Shown here in pieces: positions 35,650 through 49,169 of a DNA stretch of 64,000 nucleotides (position 1 is the stretch's first letter; each line of letters starts with the position of its first letter). The translations under genes were made by a program, and so were the position numbers. The stretch spans positions 21,503,484-21,567,483 of the forward strand of contig CM043968.1 in assembly GCA_014529385.2 (NCBI GenBank). Direction: 5' to 3'. The notes under the pieces are model-generated. The model searched no databases and was not told where the DNA came from. It saw nothing but the letters and a program-made list of their open reading frames with translations. This DNA comes from Adiantum capillus-veneris (lineage: Eukaryota; Streptophyta; Polypodiopsida; Polypodiales; Pteridaceae).

Positions 35650-37492
35650 GAACATGCTACTATTGAGCCTTTTTGCCTTGCCCAGGGCGCTTGTATTTAT
35701 GCTCCACTTGTTCCTGCTCCTGCTCAACCTATTCGTTCTGCATATGCTTCTCGAATATTTCTCTATGTCCAACCTTTCCCTCTCATGATGCCATTCATGT
35801 TCCAGGTCAGCCTCTCTTTGTTGCTCATGAATCGCTTCCCTCAAGTGGGCTTCATCACTGTCTCTTAAATTTGATGCTACCTGAATGAGGACTACATCAA
35901 AAAACAAGTCAAGGCCGGTATCAAACACATTTTCAATTATATACTCTACACGATCCTCTGATTGCAACCATAGAAACAAATAGTCAATCAAAGTGCCTTT
36001 CAAAACTGTTGTCCCTGGTCAACATTCTAGTGCTTTAGCTTTGGAGCAGTAAGCCAAGTTCCTTCATCATTCTGGCACACTTTTTATGTACTATTGTCAT
36101 CAATGATAATAGTAATTTTGTGCCCAAAACCTGGTTTGTTTAGCCAAAAGAGCTTCAAGTTCTTGAACAACACATGCTTATTCATAATCTTCCAAGGTTT
36201 CTTAGTGCAATGGTCTTGTGTAAAAAAATCTGCCAGCATTGACAGCTGCTTTTTGAATGCACAATCTAGAATTCCATGCACCTTATGCAGCATGCTGGTG
36301 CTCCATATAAAAACATGGAAATATTGGAGGCACCAATCCAAAAAACTGTGGCTATCTATGCGACAAAACACTATCCGATCTTGTACTTCACCATTTCATC
36401 TACATATGCATATGTAGGGGATGTTTTCCATATTGACCCTCTACAACACTAACTAGGAGGCCATTCAAATCAAGTATGAGAGCCTGATTATTGTCTGCCA
36501 AAAGCTTTGGCACCCATATTGGGTCTGGTAGAGGATACCATTGAACAATAATAACCTCCCTATAGGGACGAACAAAATTCAAGTAGACCCATATTTGTGA
36601 GATTCATAGATAATCTCAAATTTTCTCTTTTAAGCTGCTTGGCCTTGGCTATTCGCCTTTTCTGTAGCTTTTTGCCTTCAATGGAAAAATTTAAATCATG
36701 CAAGGAAATTAACATATGTTTCTCTTTCCCTGCACCACAAACATGTAACAAATGAGAAAGCATAAAGACCAGGAAAAATATACTAGACTATTGCACATGT
36801 ATGTTTACTCCAAAAGGACGTTTTGCATTAAGAGTATTCATAAAGTTACAAAATGCCACAAGAGGTGCAACAAGAAAAAAAGTTCTACAATGAGGTTATG
36901 GGAATAATGAGACATGAATGGCCACACTCAGTAATGGCATAACAGGTACGTGCACACTCAGTAAGGGCATAACAAGTACGAGCACACTAGCTATTAGCAC
37001 TATAGATTCTGGTTAGAACACATTAGGTTCAACAAAGTTTCTTGCAAGCTCATGAGAGGGGGACTTTCAGAGGAATTTTGCTGGTTTTGGTTATGTATTT
37101 ACAATCCTCCTAGGGGTAGCACAAGTGTCCATTGCAGCCTCTCCTGGTATCACGTCAGCGCCAGCTTTCCTCTTTGACCTTGCAATTTTTAGATAACCCT
37201 CTAGAGGGCTATTATCACCAACATCCTAGAAATTTCCTAGGCTGTCATCACCAAAATCCTGTGTCTTGCCTTGGCTGCCACTCCTCAATATTTTCTCTAG
37301 TCTGTCATCATCTTTCTCCGTTGATCGATTGTTTAGAACATCGCCACCACATGATTTGATACAACATCCACCCCTTTCGTTCATTCCATCCTGCTCATCC
37401 AACTCCTTAATAGAGGGCTTGTCTTGTCCAACTTTTTCCTTTCCCCCTTTCTTGTCTTGCATGAAGCCCACATCATCAAAAGTGTTTGACAC
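35650..37492 (-). pseudogene. FCP1/HAD-like phosphatase gene, broken or multi-exon
   Basis: Minus-strand pieces carry the HAD signature in order. Around 36480-36420 there is NNQALILDLNGLLVSVVEG, where motif I has Asn in place of the second Asp, as in the plant FCP1-homology subfamily with DLNGLL. Around 36345-36290, FLDWCLQYFHVFIWSTSM carries the motif II WS(S/T). HCTKKPWKIMNKHVLFKNL follows, and around 36100 IIIDDNST is motif IV. Downstream (36003-35780) a charged helix-like region reads EAHLREAIHEQQREADLEHE. Upstream frames (36763-36560 basic; 37492-37226 Gly/Asp/Lys-rich) may be the N-terminal region. These proteins act as aspartate-based phosphatases. Frames change between blocks without clear splice sites, so it is probably a pseudogene. 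Confidence 0.65.
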
Positions 37493-37589
37493 ACCTTCAA
37501 AAAAAAACCTTTAATTAGAACCTTAAGAGGTAACACAAATTGCTAAAAACTAATGTAATGGCAACAAAACAAATATCTCAAAGAAGATG

Positions 37590-38536
37590 AGACCTTAATA
37601 TGCTACCTAGTATGCTAGATAGAATACTAGTTAGCATACACAATATAACCCCAAGAATGCAAAGTTAGAAGACTAATTATGCTAGTTAGTATTTTCCATA
37701 TGCTAACTAGCATACCCACTATGCTAGTTAGCATACCCAATATACCTACAAGCATGCTTAGTTAGCAAACCTAATACACTATCTAGTATAGGTGATATGA
37801 TGACTAGCATATCCCGTATGCTATCTAGGATACTACTACTATGATAAGTATGCTAGTTAGCAAACCCACTTCACCTTTGATCATGCTAACTGAATGTGCA
37901 ATATGCTAACTAGTATACCCAGCATGCTATGTAACATACTACTATGCTCATTATGCTAGTTGGAATACTATGTATTCTTGCAAGCATGCTTAGTTAGCTC
38001 ACCAATTCTGCTAGTAAGTATGTGCAATATGCTATCTATCAAACCTAGTATTCTATGTAGCATACTACTACTATGCTCAATATGCTAACTAGCATACCTA
38101 GTATGGTAGTTAGCATACCCCGTATGCTAGTTAGCATACCCAGTATTCCATACTACTACTATGCTCAAGTTGCTAGTTATCATACCCCATATTCTAGTTA
38201 GCATACCTCATATGCTAGTTACCATACCTAGTATGCTAACTAACATACTCAATATGCTAAGTAGCATATCCAGTATACCTGCAAGCATATTTTTTTAGCA
38301 CAACAAATATTCTAGTTAGTATGTGTAATATACTAAATAGCATACCCAATATGTAAGTTAGCATACCCATTGTAAGGCAAGCATGCTTAGTTAGTAGACC
38401 TAATATGCTAGCTAGTATGTGCAATATGCTAACTAGAATATTTAGTATGCTACATAAGATCTTACTTCTAAGATTAGTATGCTTGTTAGCATATCCAATA
38501 TACCTTCAAGAATGCTTAGTTAGCACAACAAATATT
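37590..38536. repeat. GCTAGTTAGC satellite array, left part
   Basis: Dozens of degenerate copies of TATGCTAGTTAGCATACCC and its reverse-complement-like form GCTAACTAGC. The core is itself an imperfect palindrome. A marker GCAAGCATGCTTAGTTAGC recurs (37750, 37980, 38280, 38382, 38503), which shows a looser higher-order organisation of about 100-300 bp. No coding potential. The array resumes after the Copia element at 42113. Confidence 0.9.
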
Positions 38537-41500
38537 TGAAGTGCGCATGCAAGAGCAGTGTGTGTGTGTGTGTGCAACAATGGAGAAGAGAGGAGAAGAG
38601 ATGAGACACAGGTTTGGGTGGACTCCAAACACAATAGTGTTAGAGTTATGAGTCCTTATTCTTTTATGTAGAATGAATGGTCAGTGTTAGTTCTCCGTCA
38701 GTATCCGGCCGGCCAACACTCAGGAACGGTACATTGGGTTTTATCACCCCAACAACTTCCCACTTAAAGGACAATGTGCCTTTAAGGTGGGGTGACAATG
38801 TATATATACATACAATACAGGTAGACAATGACCATGATCATCTACCCAATGCCCATAAGTGCGCGACAATGTGCAAACCGCTCTGAAGGTAATCCCTTTT
38901 TTAGAAGATTAGCAGGATTCTTAGTGGTGTGAATCTTGGCAAGTTGAAATCGCTTGTCCTCAAGCACCTCACAAATGAAGTGATACTTCACACCCACATG
39001 CTTTGTCTTTGCATGAAACACTAGATTTTGTGCCAATTGTATAGCACTTTGGCTATCACAATGTAGCACAAGCATCTCAACATTGATTCCCAAGTCTCCC
39101 ACCAGCCAACCAAGCCATATAGCTTCCTTGCAAGATTTTGAAGCTGCAACATAATCAGCCTCTGTAGTAGACAAGGTAGCACAATCTTGCAAACGAGATC
39201 GCCATGAAACTGCACCTCCAGTGAATTCAAAAACATACCCTAAAGTGGAACTTCTCTTGTCCAAGTCTCCTGCATAATCTGCATCCGTGTAACCCATTAC
39301 ACATGCTTCCTTTCTTCCAAAGCAAATGCACATGTCTTTTGTACCATTCAAATATCGCATAACCCCTTTCACTGCCTCCCAATGTTTCTTGCCTAGATTT
39401 GACATATATCTGCTAACAACTCCCATTGCAAAATAAATATCAGGACGTGTAGCAATCATAGCATACATCAAATTCCCAACTGCAGATGAATAATGCACTT
39501 GTGTCATTTCAGCCTTTTCCTCTTCAGACTTAGGACAACCATGTTTAGAAAGTTTCACATATGGAGGCAATGCCTTTTGAGACATATGTCCTAACCGGCG
39601 ATGCCATAAAGAAACACTTGGATGCTCGGTTACACAAATTACATGGTTTTTAACATTGGATACATGTAGCATGTAGAAAGTCCTAGACTTTGAACCATGT
39701 GCTACCACTAAAGAACCTTTGGTGATCTTCCACTAACTATCACCAAATGTGCAGTAATATCCTACGTCATCCAATTGTCCTATACTAATCAAATTCTTGG
39801 TAAGCTTTGGCACATGTCTCACATTCTTGAGCATGAATGAAGAACCATTTTGAAATTTCAGATGCACATTGCCGACACCAACTATGTCACAAGAAAAATC
39901 ATTGCCAAGACGAACACAACCTTTACGGGCTGCATCATATGTATTGAACCACTCTCTATGAGGAGTCACATGAAACGATGCACCTCAGTCAATGACTCAA
40001 TTCTAAAAATCATAGTCATTAGTGGCAACCAAAAATGTTGACTCCATGGTAGATGTGAGATAAATGTCTCCATCAGAATCTTCAACAAAAATATTGTTGA
40101 TCTCTTCAATCTTTATATTGCCTTCCTTAGTCTTGCCTTCTTCCTGCTTCTTGTCTTTACCTTTCTCTTATTTACACTTTTGACAATCTTTCTTCATATG
40201 ACCCTTTTTGTGACAATTATAGCACTCAATGTCTTTTCGTCCACGTGATTTGCTACGGGATTTTCCTCTCTGATTCTGCTTGCCCTTTTGTTGTGATTGA
40301 CCACGAACAATAAGAGAATTACTAGTACCACGAGAAGTATCAAGATTCTTCCTGCTAACCTCTTCAGTAAGAAAATTGCCCTCAACATCAGCACATGTAA
40401 AACCATCAGGAGGTGCTGAGTTACTTATGGCTGTGCAAAAAGTATCCCAACTTTTTGGCAACGTAACTAGCAAGAACATTGCTTTGATCGAATTGTCAAA
40501 ATTGACTCCCTGTGCAAAAAGATGACTAAACATTATGTTGAACTCATTGAGATGGTTGCACATGGGTGTGCCCTCATCCATCTTCAAATCAACTAACTTT
40601 TTCAGCCAATAACCCTGTGATGTTTTACTTTGCTTCTCATATAGGTCACATAACTTCTTCCACAGCTCATAGCTAGTCTTTTCCATGTTCACATTGAAGT
40701 ACACATTCTTTGACAAAGTCACCATGATGGTGGACCTGGCAAGCTCATCCAACTCCTGCCAATTATACTCATCCATATCCTTAGACTTTATCCCTTTCAT
40801 CTTTATTGGACAGATCTTCTTCTTCTGTACTAAGACATTGTGAATTTGTTCCTTCCAAAATGGGAGTCAATGTTGAACAAAGATTTCTCCGATGATGAAG
40901 CCATCGCTCGACAAGGAACAAAAGTGATAGATCCGTTGCACTACAGAAAATGATAGAAAACTTGAAAATTTTTGGCAGAGTCTCCCCTGCAAAACTGACT
41001 TCTGAACCAAAAGCAAATGTGTACAATGACTGAAACGATGATCCAAGTGGCTAAACTGGCAAGATGGAATCTCAAAGAACTATCACTATCAGTTTCCAAC
41101 TCTAGAAGAGTGTCCCTGACCAACTGAACACTGTCAAACGCATACGCATAAAGATGACAGCAATGCCAACAATGACGGGTCAACAGATGCACACCAATAG
41201 TGCACTAACCGCATAAACAAACATCCTATGTTAGTGCCAAAACTTTGGGGATGTCGAAGGCTTGCTCTAAAACCTGTATCACCAAAAGTATCTCCACATT
41301 TGAGAATCCTCCAGCTCAATAAAACCTTACCACCAAGACCCTCAACAATAGGCTTTCCATATTTCCATCACAATACATAAACCGCATCAGATCTTACATA
41401 AACCACAGAAGCCCTTTTTTGTAACCACTACGGTGGTTTTTCTGACTTAATCAAGATCTTATACCAAATATGCATGTGCCAGAGATTGCAAAAAGAGTCT

Positions 41501-42112
41501 GCAACAAAACTTGTAGGCAGAAGAATCGACGAAGGTAGACCATCCTGTTGTCTGAACTAATATCTTCTCCAAAGTTGTAGACCACGCAAAACGGTTGGGA
41601 ATTGAGGCAATGGACATGAAATAAGCTGTTTTTACAGGTCAAAGCAGATATCTAAAAATTTGCAGCTTGTACTTCACGACCTACAGGCAGTCTGAGTGAC
41701 GTATCTCAAAATTGGTGAAGATTTTGAAAAAACTTTCTTTTGCAAAGTTGAAGAGGACAAAAAACCGGTTAGGAAATGAAGGAATGGGCTTGAATGAAGA
41801 CGTTTTGGTAAGCCAAAATAGATCGGCAAAAATGTGTTGCAGTTTTTGTTGCTTCTCCGCCTGCTTCCTTGTTGAGCTCCAATGGTGCTCCCAATCCCTA
41901 AGCTCTGATACTAGTTGAAGTGCATGTGTGAGAGCGTGTGTGTGTAGCAATGGAGAAGAGAGGAGAAGAGGTTTGGGTGGACTCCAAACACAATAGTGTT
42001 AGGGTTATGAGTCCTTATTATTTTATGTAGAATGAATGGTCACTGCTAGTTCCCGGTTAGTCTCCGACCGCCCAACACTCAGGCGTGGCACATTGGGCTT
42101 TACCACCCAACA
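38537..42112 (-). mobile_element. Copia retrotransposon with internal deletion, 5-bp TSD
   Basis: LTRs at 38537-38754 (218 bp) and 41916-42112 (197 bp) share CAACAATGGAGAAGAGAGG-type, GTTTGGGTGGACTCC and GAATGAATGGTCA blocks. On the minus strand they start TGTTGG and end GCACTTCA. The flanking pentamer ATATT is duplicated exactly (38532-38536 and 42113-42117). Inside the 5' LTR (right side) is ACTAGTATCAGAGC, a near-perfect tRNA-iMet primer-binding site; beside the 3' LTR is AAGTGGGAAGT. The order gag, zinc knuckle, protease, GAG-pre-integrase, RT tail, RNase H identifies Copia. The integrase and most of the RT are missing. It landed inside the GCTAGTTAGC array. Confidence 0.95.
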
Positions 42113-44497
42113 ATATTTTAGTTAGTATGTGCAATATGCTAACAAGCATACCAAGTATGCTAGTTAGCATACCTAGTATACCATCAAGCAGCCTTAGTTT
42201 TAGCACACCAAATATGTTAGTTAGTATGTGCAATATGCTAAGTAGCATACTCAATATGCTATGTAACATACTACTACCATCCTCATTATGAAAGTTAGCA
42301 TACCTTGTATTCTTGCAAGCATGCTTAGTTTACTCACAAAATATGCTAGCTAGTATGTGCAATATGCTATCTAGCATACCCAGTATGGTATATAGCATAT
42401 TACTACTATACTCAGTATGCTAATTAGCATGCCTATTATGCTAGTTAGCATACCCAACATACCATACTACTACTATGCTTAGTATGCTAGTTATTGTACC
42501 TAGTATGCTAGTTAGCATACCCAATATACCTGCAACAAGCAGCCTTGTTAGCACAACAAATATGCTAGTCAGTATGTGCAATATGCCAACTTGCATACCC
42601 AGTATGCTATGTAGCATACTACACTATGCTAGTTAGCACACCCAGTGTACCTGCAAGCATGCTTGGCTAGCATACCTAATATGCTAGCTAGTATGTGGAA
42701 TATGCTAACTAGCATATCTAGTATGCTATGTAGGATGTTACTTCTACAATTGGTGTGCTAATTATCATACGTAGTATACCTTCAAGAACTCTTAGTTAGC
42801 AGATCAAAATATGTTAGCTAGTATGTGCAATATGCTAACAAGCATACCAAGTATTCTATGTAGCATACTACTATGTCCAGTATGCTAGTTAACATACCTA
42901 TATACCTACAAGCAACCTTAGTCAGCACAACAAATATGCTAGTTAGTATGTGCTATATGCTAACTAGCATACTCAATATGCTATATGTAACATACTAATA
43001 CTATGGTCATTATGCTAGTTAGCATACCCAGTATACCTACAAGCATGCTTAGTTATCAGTCTCAACGGGGGTTTCCTCACAGTGAGGAAACCCCAAATCA
43101 TCGAGTGTCTTTTATATTGTTTCTATTTTCACCTCTTCACATTTAAACTAAGTAGCCATAAAAAGTTCAATTAAGAGTGATGTGGTTGTCAAGTCGAACG
43201 GAGTAAAGCAGTTGGCTGGCAAAGATTGCTTTGCTTCAATTTTGCTTTCTTTTAAAGCTTGCAAATGCATCTTTTTTTGCTTTTGCTTGTTTGCTTTCTC
43301 TATTGCATCTTTTTCTTTGCTTACAACTTCCTTTCCTTTTCTTTTGAACGATGTATTTCTTTGATTTGAAAGTGCTGATTATCATTGTTCGGTCTTGTAT
43401 TTGACCCGTTAGAGTCTATCTTTGGTTTGTTACTTTAGTTTTGCAACATGCCATCTTTCATTTGTGGATGCCGCTGGCCATCTTCCTCCTTCTATTGAGT
43501 GTAATATCACAGCTTATTGCTGTGACAATGGGACTGACCTTCACATTGCTCTCTTACAATACTTTTACAGCTTCCAGCTCCTGTTGTGCATTCTTGAGAT
43601 CCTCTTTAGCATTTTACAGTTGTGTTATCAAATAAAGGACATTAGCCTTCATGCATTGCACATCCTCCAAGTTAAAAAAGGAAAGTCTTTTAGCCTCCTG
43701 GTGAGTGTTGTGGATTGACAAGGTTGTGGCCTGGGCAGATTTTGCAATGCTTGTACGTACTCTGATCGAGTTGTCCTCGCACATATCAGTAGATTCATCC
43801 TCCTGTTTTGAAACTTGATGCTGGGAATTGTGCATCATCCACTCATTCACATGGCCCTCATAGCAACCCTTCTCTTGAAGATCCCAAATACTATTCAGAG
43901 AACTCAACCCAATTGAAGGTTCATGGCTGTCTTGCTTACAATCAACATAGGGCTGAATTCTATAACAAACCCCTTTGCAAAGGGGATTTTATCTCCATGT
44001 TTGTTGGACCATTTCGGTAGATCTTATAGTGAAACGGCATCACCTGCTCATACATATCAATGTGGATGCAACAACATTTGATGCGATACTGGCTGGGTCC
44101 TTCAACTGTTTGAACACACTGAACCATTCCACATCACTGAGTTTCTCCCACCTCACCAAACCATTCCACATCACTAAGTTTCTCCCACCTCACCAATTTG
44201 GGATCCAAAATATTCATGGACAGGCCATAAGCAACACTAAAATTATCCAATGTGGTACAAAATGTCTCATGTAGTGGGATCTTCAACTTGGGAGCTTCCA
44301 TCGAACGGCACACATGTAATAGGATAATTAGAGAAACCAAAAGGTTAGTTGATCAAGAGAGTAGAATCTAAAAAACTGCATTCCAACTACATATGTAGTG
44401 CCCCCTTCTTTGGCTATAAATGGAAAATCCATTGCTCATTGGGGAGCCAATACCGGACTGCATGCAGGGGACACTGATAAGAGGAACACACACACAC

Positions 44498-44618
<121 letters not shown>

Positions 44619-47600
44619 CATGAACTCCTGGGGGATTCACCATGGAAAACTTATCGCACCACGTCAGTGTAGGGGAGGGGGTTTTTTTAACAAGTTACAT
44701 AAGCATATAAGTTAGAGGCACGTCCCCAATAATTTATCTCCCAAGATTAAAAAATAAGGGAGGGGGGTATCATATTTGTGGGGGGAGGTGGGAGATGACC
44801 TAGCTTAATTACTTGTAACGATTGGTCACTGGTGTGCACTAGAACTCGGATGAATTTCGGGGAAGTTTTTTATCAGGTCACACATCAAATTTTGCATCAA
44901 GCTTGTCATAGATAAGGGTTGATTTGGAGCAGGTCAAGGGTTGATTTACACCAACTTTGGATGCGTTAGAATTGGATGAGTAGCCAGAGTGCAGGCTGAT
45001 CATGCATATAGTTTGAAAGTCAAGCTAAGACACATTGAGGGTACATCTAATTATCAATAGAAGTGGTTCCTTAGTACGTTGCAAGTCACTATGCTCTTTG
45101 ACTAGTTTTACTCAGTTAGATAATGTGAGACCTAAATTTTATATGTAAGATAGGGGTATGATAATTTTCTTCATTGATTGTTGTATAAGTATAGAAAGGG
45201 GGGTCATATTCCCTATATGGTTGTATATAGGGGTTGTATCAAAGTTGTCCGCTCACAAGTAGCGTCCCGTTTTGTATGTAGAGTGAATCCTTCGGGCATG
45301 AATTGTGACATCGCTGCTCCCGAGGGCTCAGACAGATTCACTCTTTTGCGAGGTGGAGAAGCACTAGTAGATTTGGTGGTGTTGTGTTTCCTGGTTGGTG
45401 GATGGTCGGATGAGTCACTAAAGGTCTCAGGTTGGTATTTTGAGATATTTGCCTCTCTTGAAGTTTGTTGAGCAAAGACTGATGGTTTCCTAGCAGAGTC
45501 CCCATATCTCTTGCCTTTGGCCCCCACGACTTGCTTCCTTGCTTGCTTCATGACTATAACTCAGCTGTATACGTCCCCGCCAAGAAATTTTGATGAGAAT
45601 GTAAAAGATTGAAAGTTTCATTGAATGTCCCACCACTCAACCTTTAATGAATGTTCCCCAAGCAATTCAAATACACAATTTGTATATTCATTTTAAATAT
45701 TGTTCTTATGCTTACAATATGTGCTTGCTGACACATGCTAACACAAAAAACATAGCTTGTTAACATGATTATACCCTACTGTGATGTCTACAAAAGTCTC
45801 GGGTGTCTCGATTACCGAGAAACCTCCATGGCAAAGTGTTTTCACGGGTACTGTAGCAAACTGTGTACTCCCTTCAATACAGGGTGAAGATATTGTGTAA
45901 AGGTACGCAACTGAGTGTGGAAAAAAAATCCATGTTGTGAAAGAAGTGCCAATAGGTCTACAAGTGTCCCGCCCAATAGGATATGTGGTGTCTGTAGTCA
46001 AATTGTCTAGACAAAATAGGAAAACCCAAGAACCATCATGAGAATGACCAAAAACTTCTCAATGCATGAACCTGCAACCGAGTGTGGCAAGGTGGCTAAG
46101 TTGTGCAAAAATTCAGGAAGGTTCAGATGTAGCAATCTGAACCATAAACGTCCTCCAAAACAAGGAAAGCTAGACTAAGGAGTCTACACTGTAGAAGCTA
46201 GACTAAGTAGTCTACACTGTAGAAGCTACAGTAAGCTACAACAATCACCAATAGACTACACAGACCACCACCGGATGGTGTCCTTTCAGTAGGTAGAGTA
46301 ATCCAAGATGAGGGGAAAGCCAGACTCAATATTTTGAGCTATGAAGGGCCTCTGAGAAGAGGTGTGGTCATACCAAGCTGTCTGCATTGTGATCATCCTG
46401 TATGAAGAAGGGAAGCCAGACTAATTAGTCTACACTATGAAGATCCTCTAAGAAGAGGAAAGACCATACCAACCTATCTACATCCTCTTGCTTGTATCTC
46501 TTGCCTCTAATCTTGTATTGTCAACCAAAAAAAAATCTACGTAACAATGCCACCAAACCGCATCTTGGTGTGGCTCTCAATGTGAATGAGCTCGGAGTGG
46601 CCTACTGCCTTGGTCGGGGGATAAGTGTGTTGTAAGTTATTGAGGGTGAGTGTAAGCAACTTTGAAGGTAGCAATCCAAATGATCAAGAGTGTAGAAGAG
46701 CAACTGCACTACCATCCAAGCCAAGCTCCGAGTGACTCCGGATGTAGTCATGGGATGCTTGACCTCTCACATCTCACGGGTAAACTCTCCAAGAGAGTAA
46801 AGCACTAAAGTCCCACTCCAGTCTGTAATGAACCTGTCCCTAAATCCATGTAGATGCTCCTGTGTAAGCAAGTGATCTGACATTTCAAGGTGAAGTAGTA
46901 AGTGTTTGTCCACCCAAGATGGTGATGTCTTCTCTAGGAATGTTAGAATCCCATATGCCATGAGCATGGCCATATCTCGTGTGAACTCCATCGATGAGTG
47001 CATATGTGTGTCCATACAAACCACAAGTCATCGTTGCCTCTAGAGTGCACAATCATTGAATGATGGCTGGAATGAATGCCTCTCCCAAGGATTGTACGCT
47101 CGCAGATGATCAAGGCAATATCAAAGATACCGTGCACTATGGCATCCACTAAGAGACCACATGGACTATCACCGGATGGTTTCTTAGAAGGAGGTAACTT
47201 CATCCTCTATGAAAAACACAAGAAAAGAGGCTGCTATCCACCCAAAAATCCAACTGCGAGGTGATGAAAATTCCGCTATCCAGCAATTTTCAGCATGCTC
47301 ATATGCTCTTAGCAGGGTCTGCAGTGGTACAAAGGGAGTAGGAAGGATGGTGAATCCCTGGCCCAACCCCAAGTGAGCTGAAACTAGAGAAAATAACAAG
47401 TTTTTATGGCTGAAATCTATAGGAGATGGAGAGGAAGCTTGTCGGCAATGCACCCAATGCAAGGAAGATTTCGAAAGGCAAGATCCAAGTGGGTGTGAAG
47501 CGCTCCCCCTCTTGTACCAAACACACTGATGTCCCAACCTGAAAAATTCAAGGGGAGCTCATGCTTTCCAAAAACATAGAGCTGATGGCTATTGGCTGAG

Positions 47601-48016
47601 ATGCAGATGGCTCCCAGCATGAAAACGGCACCCCTACCCAAAATGCAGATGTCTTTTTCTAGTGCTAGTGCAAAAAATGTTGTTTTCTTGCACTTGCTAA
47701 AAATGCAAATGGAAGAGGAGAGGGTTCTCGCCATGAGAAGGTCTATAGAGGCCAGTGTTGGTAGCCAGAAGCAAAACCGCAAGTAGATTTTCCCTAAAAA
47801 CATAGGTGGAGGGAGGTCCTCCACCTATTTTTTTAGGGCCTCCACCTATGATTTGCCCTAAAAACATAGGTGGAGGGAGGTCCTCCACGACAAAAACTCC
47901 ATATTCCATCACGTGCCTGGCTTTTGCAAAATTCTAGCAGATCTGATCTTCTTAGGAGGAGTACGTGATGCAGATGATATGCCTTGGACTCAGCTGGCGA
48001 TTGATACCCTGTGTGC

Positions 48017-48146
<130 letters not shown>

Positions 48147-49034
48147 ACAAAACAAAACATTGGAGTAGGGAAGAGGGGGTGATCATTCCCCCATGATTAC
48201 TAGAGCATGAGACCAATACAACAGTATTTGATAAATGTTATATGGAGGGTGCCCAAACAAGGTGGGCAGCCAACCCAAATGTGGGCGGTCGGACAATGAA
48301 GTGGGTGGCCAGCCCGAGACATACTAATCGTACATGTATGCCCTAGAACAAAGTGAAGCAACAGAGTGGTGTAAATCTAACACCTCTTCTAGAATGATGG
48401 AATTTTGCAAGCAAATGGAAGAGATTGTTGTGCAAACAATGCCAAGACTCCAAAGCTAGCAGGTCAATCTGGATGGCATCTTCCTTTGTCATCATATGCC
48501 TCTAACAATTCTTGATCCTCACAATCAACATCTTCATATGTCCAATGCATGTCTTCAATGATGTAATCTATCATGTTGAAGAATTTATAACTGTAGATAT
48601 TCATGCTAGGATTTCTTTATGTCGAGGTGCTTGAGCACGCATACCAAGCCAACTACCTTCTTGGAGGTGCATCATAGTTGTAACCCCTGGTGTACAATGT
48701 TTGCATTTCCTACACTCGAGGCGCACGGTCATACGTGCAATGGTAGGTCCTACAATTCGTGGAGAGGGAGAAGCGTCCTTGGGGGAAACGCTACAACACA
48801 CACTCAAATACTAAAAAGGAAAAAAAAAAACCTCAATGATTAGTGCAAAATCACAAATCTTTGATACCAATGCCAGGTGCAATGGAATTGCAATGGTGAA
48901 GATCTACACTTTACACTTCTTTGAATCTTGACTTCTTCCTTGCTTGAATTTGTGCTACTTAGCATGGATGATGGTTCCTTAGATTTCTTTGCAGAGAGAG
49001 AATGAGGGATATTTGTAGAGATTTGTAGAGATTT

Positions 49035-49169
<135 letters not shown>
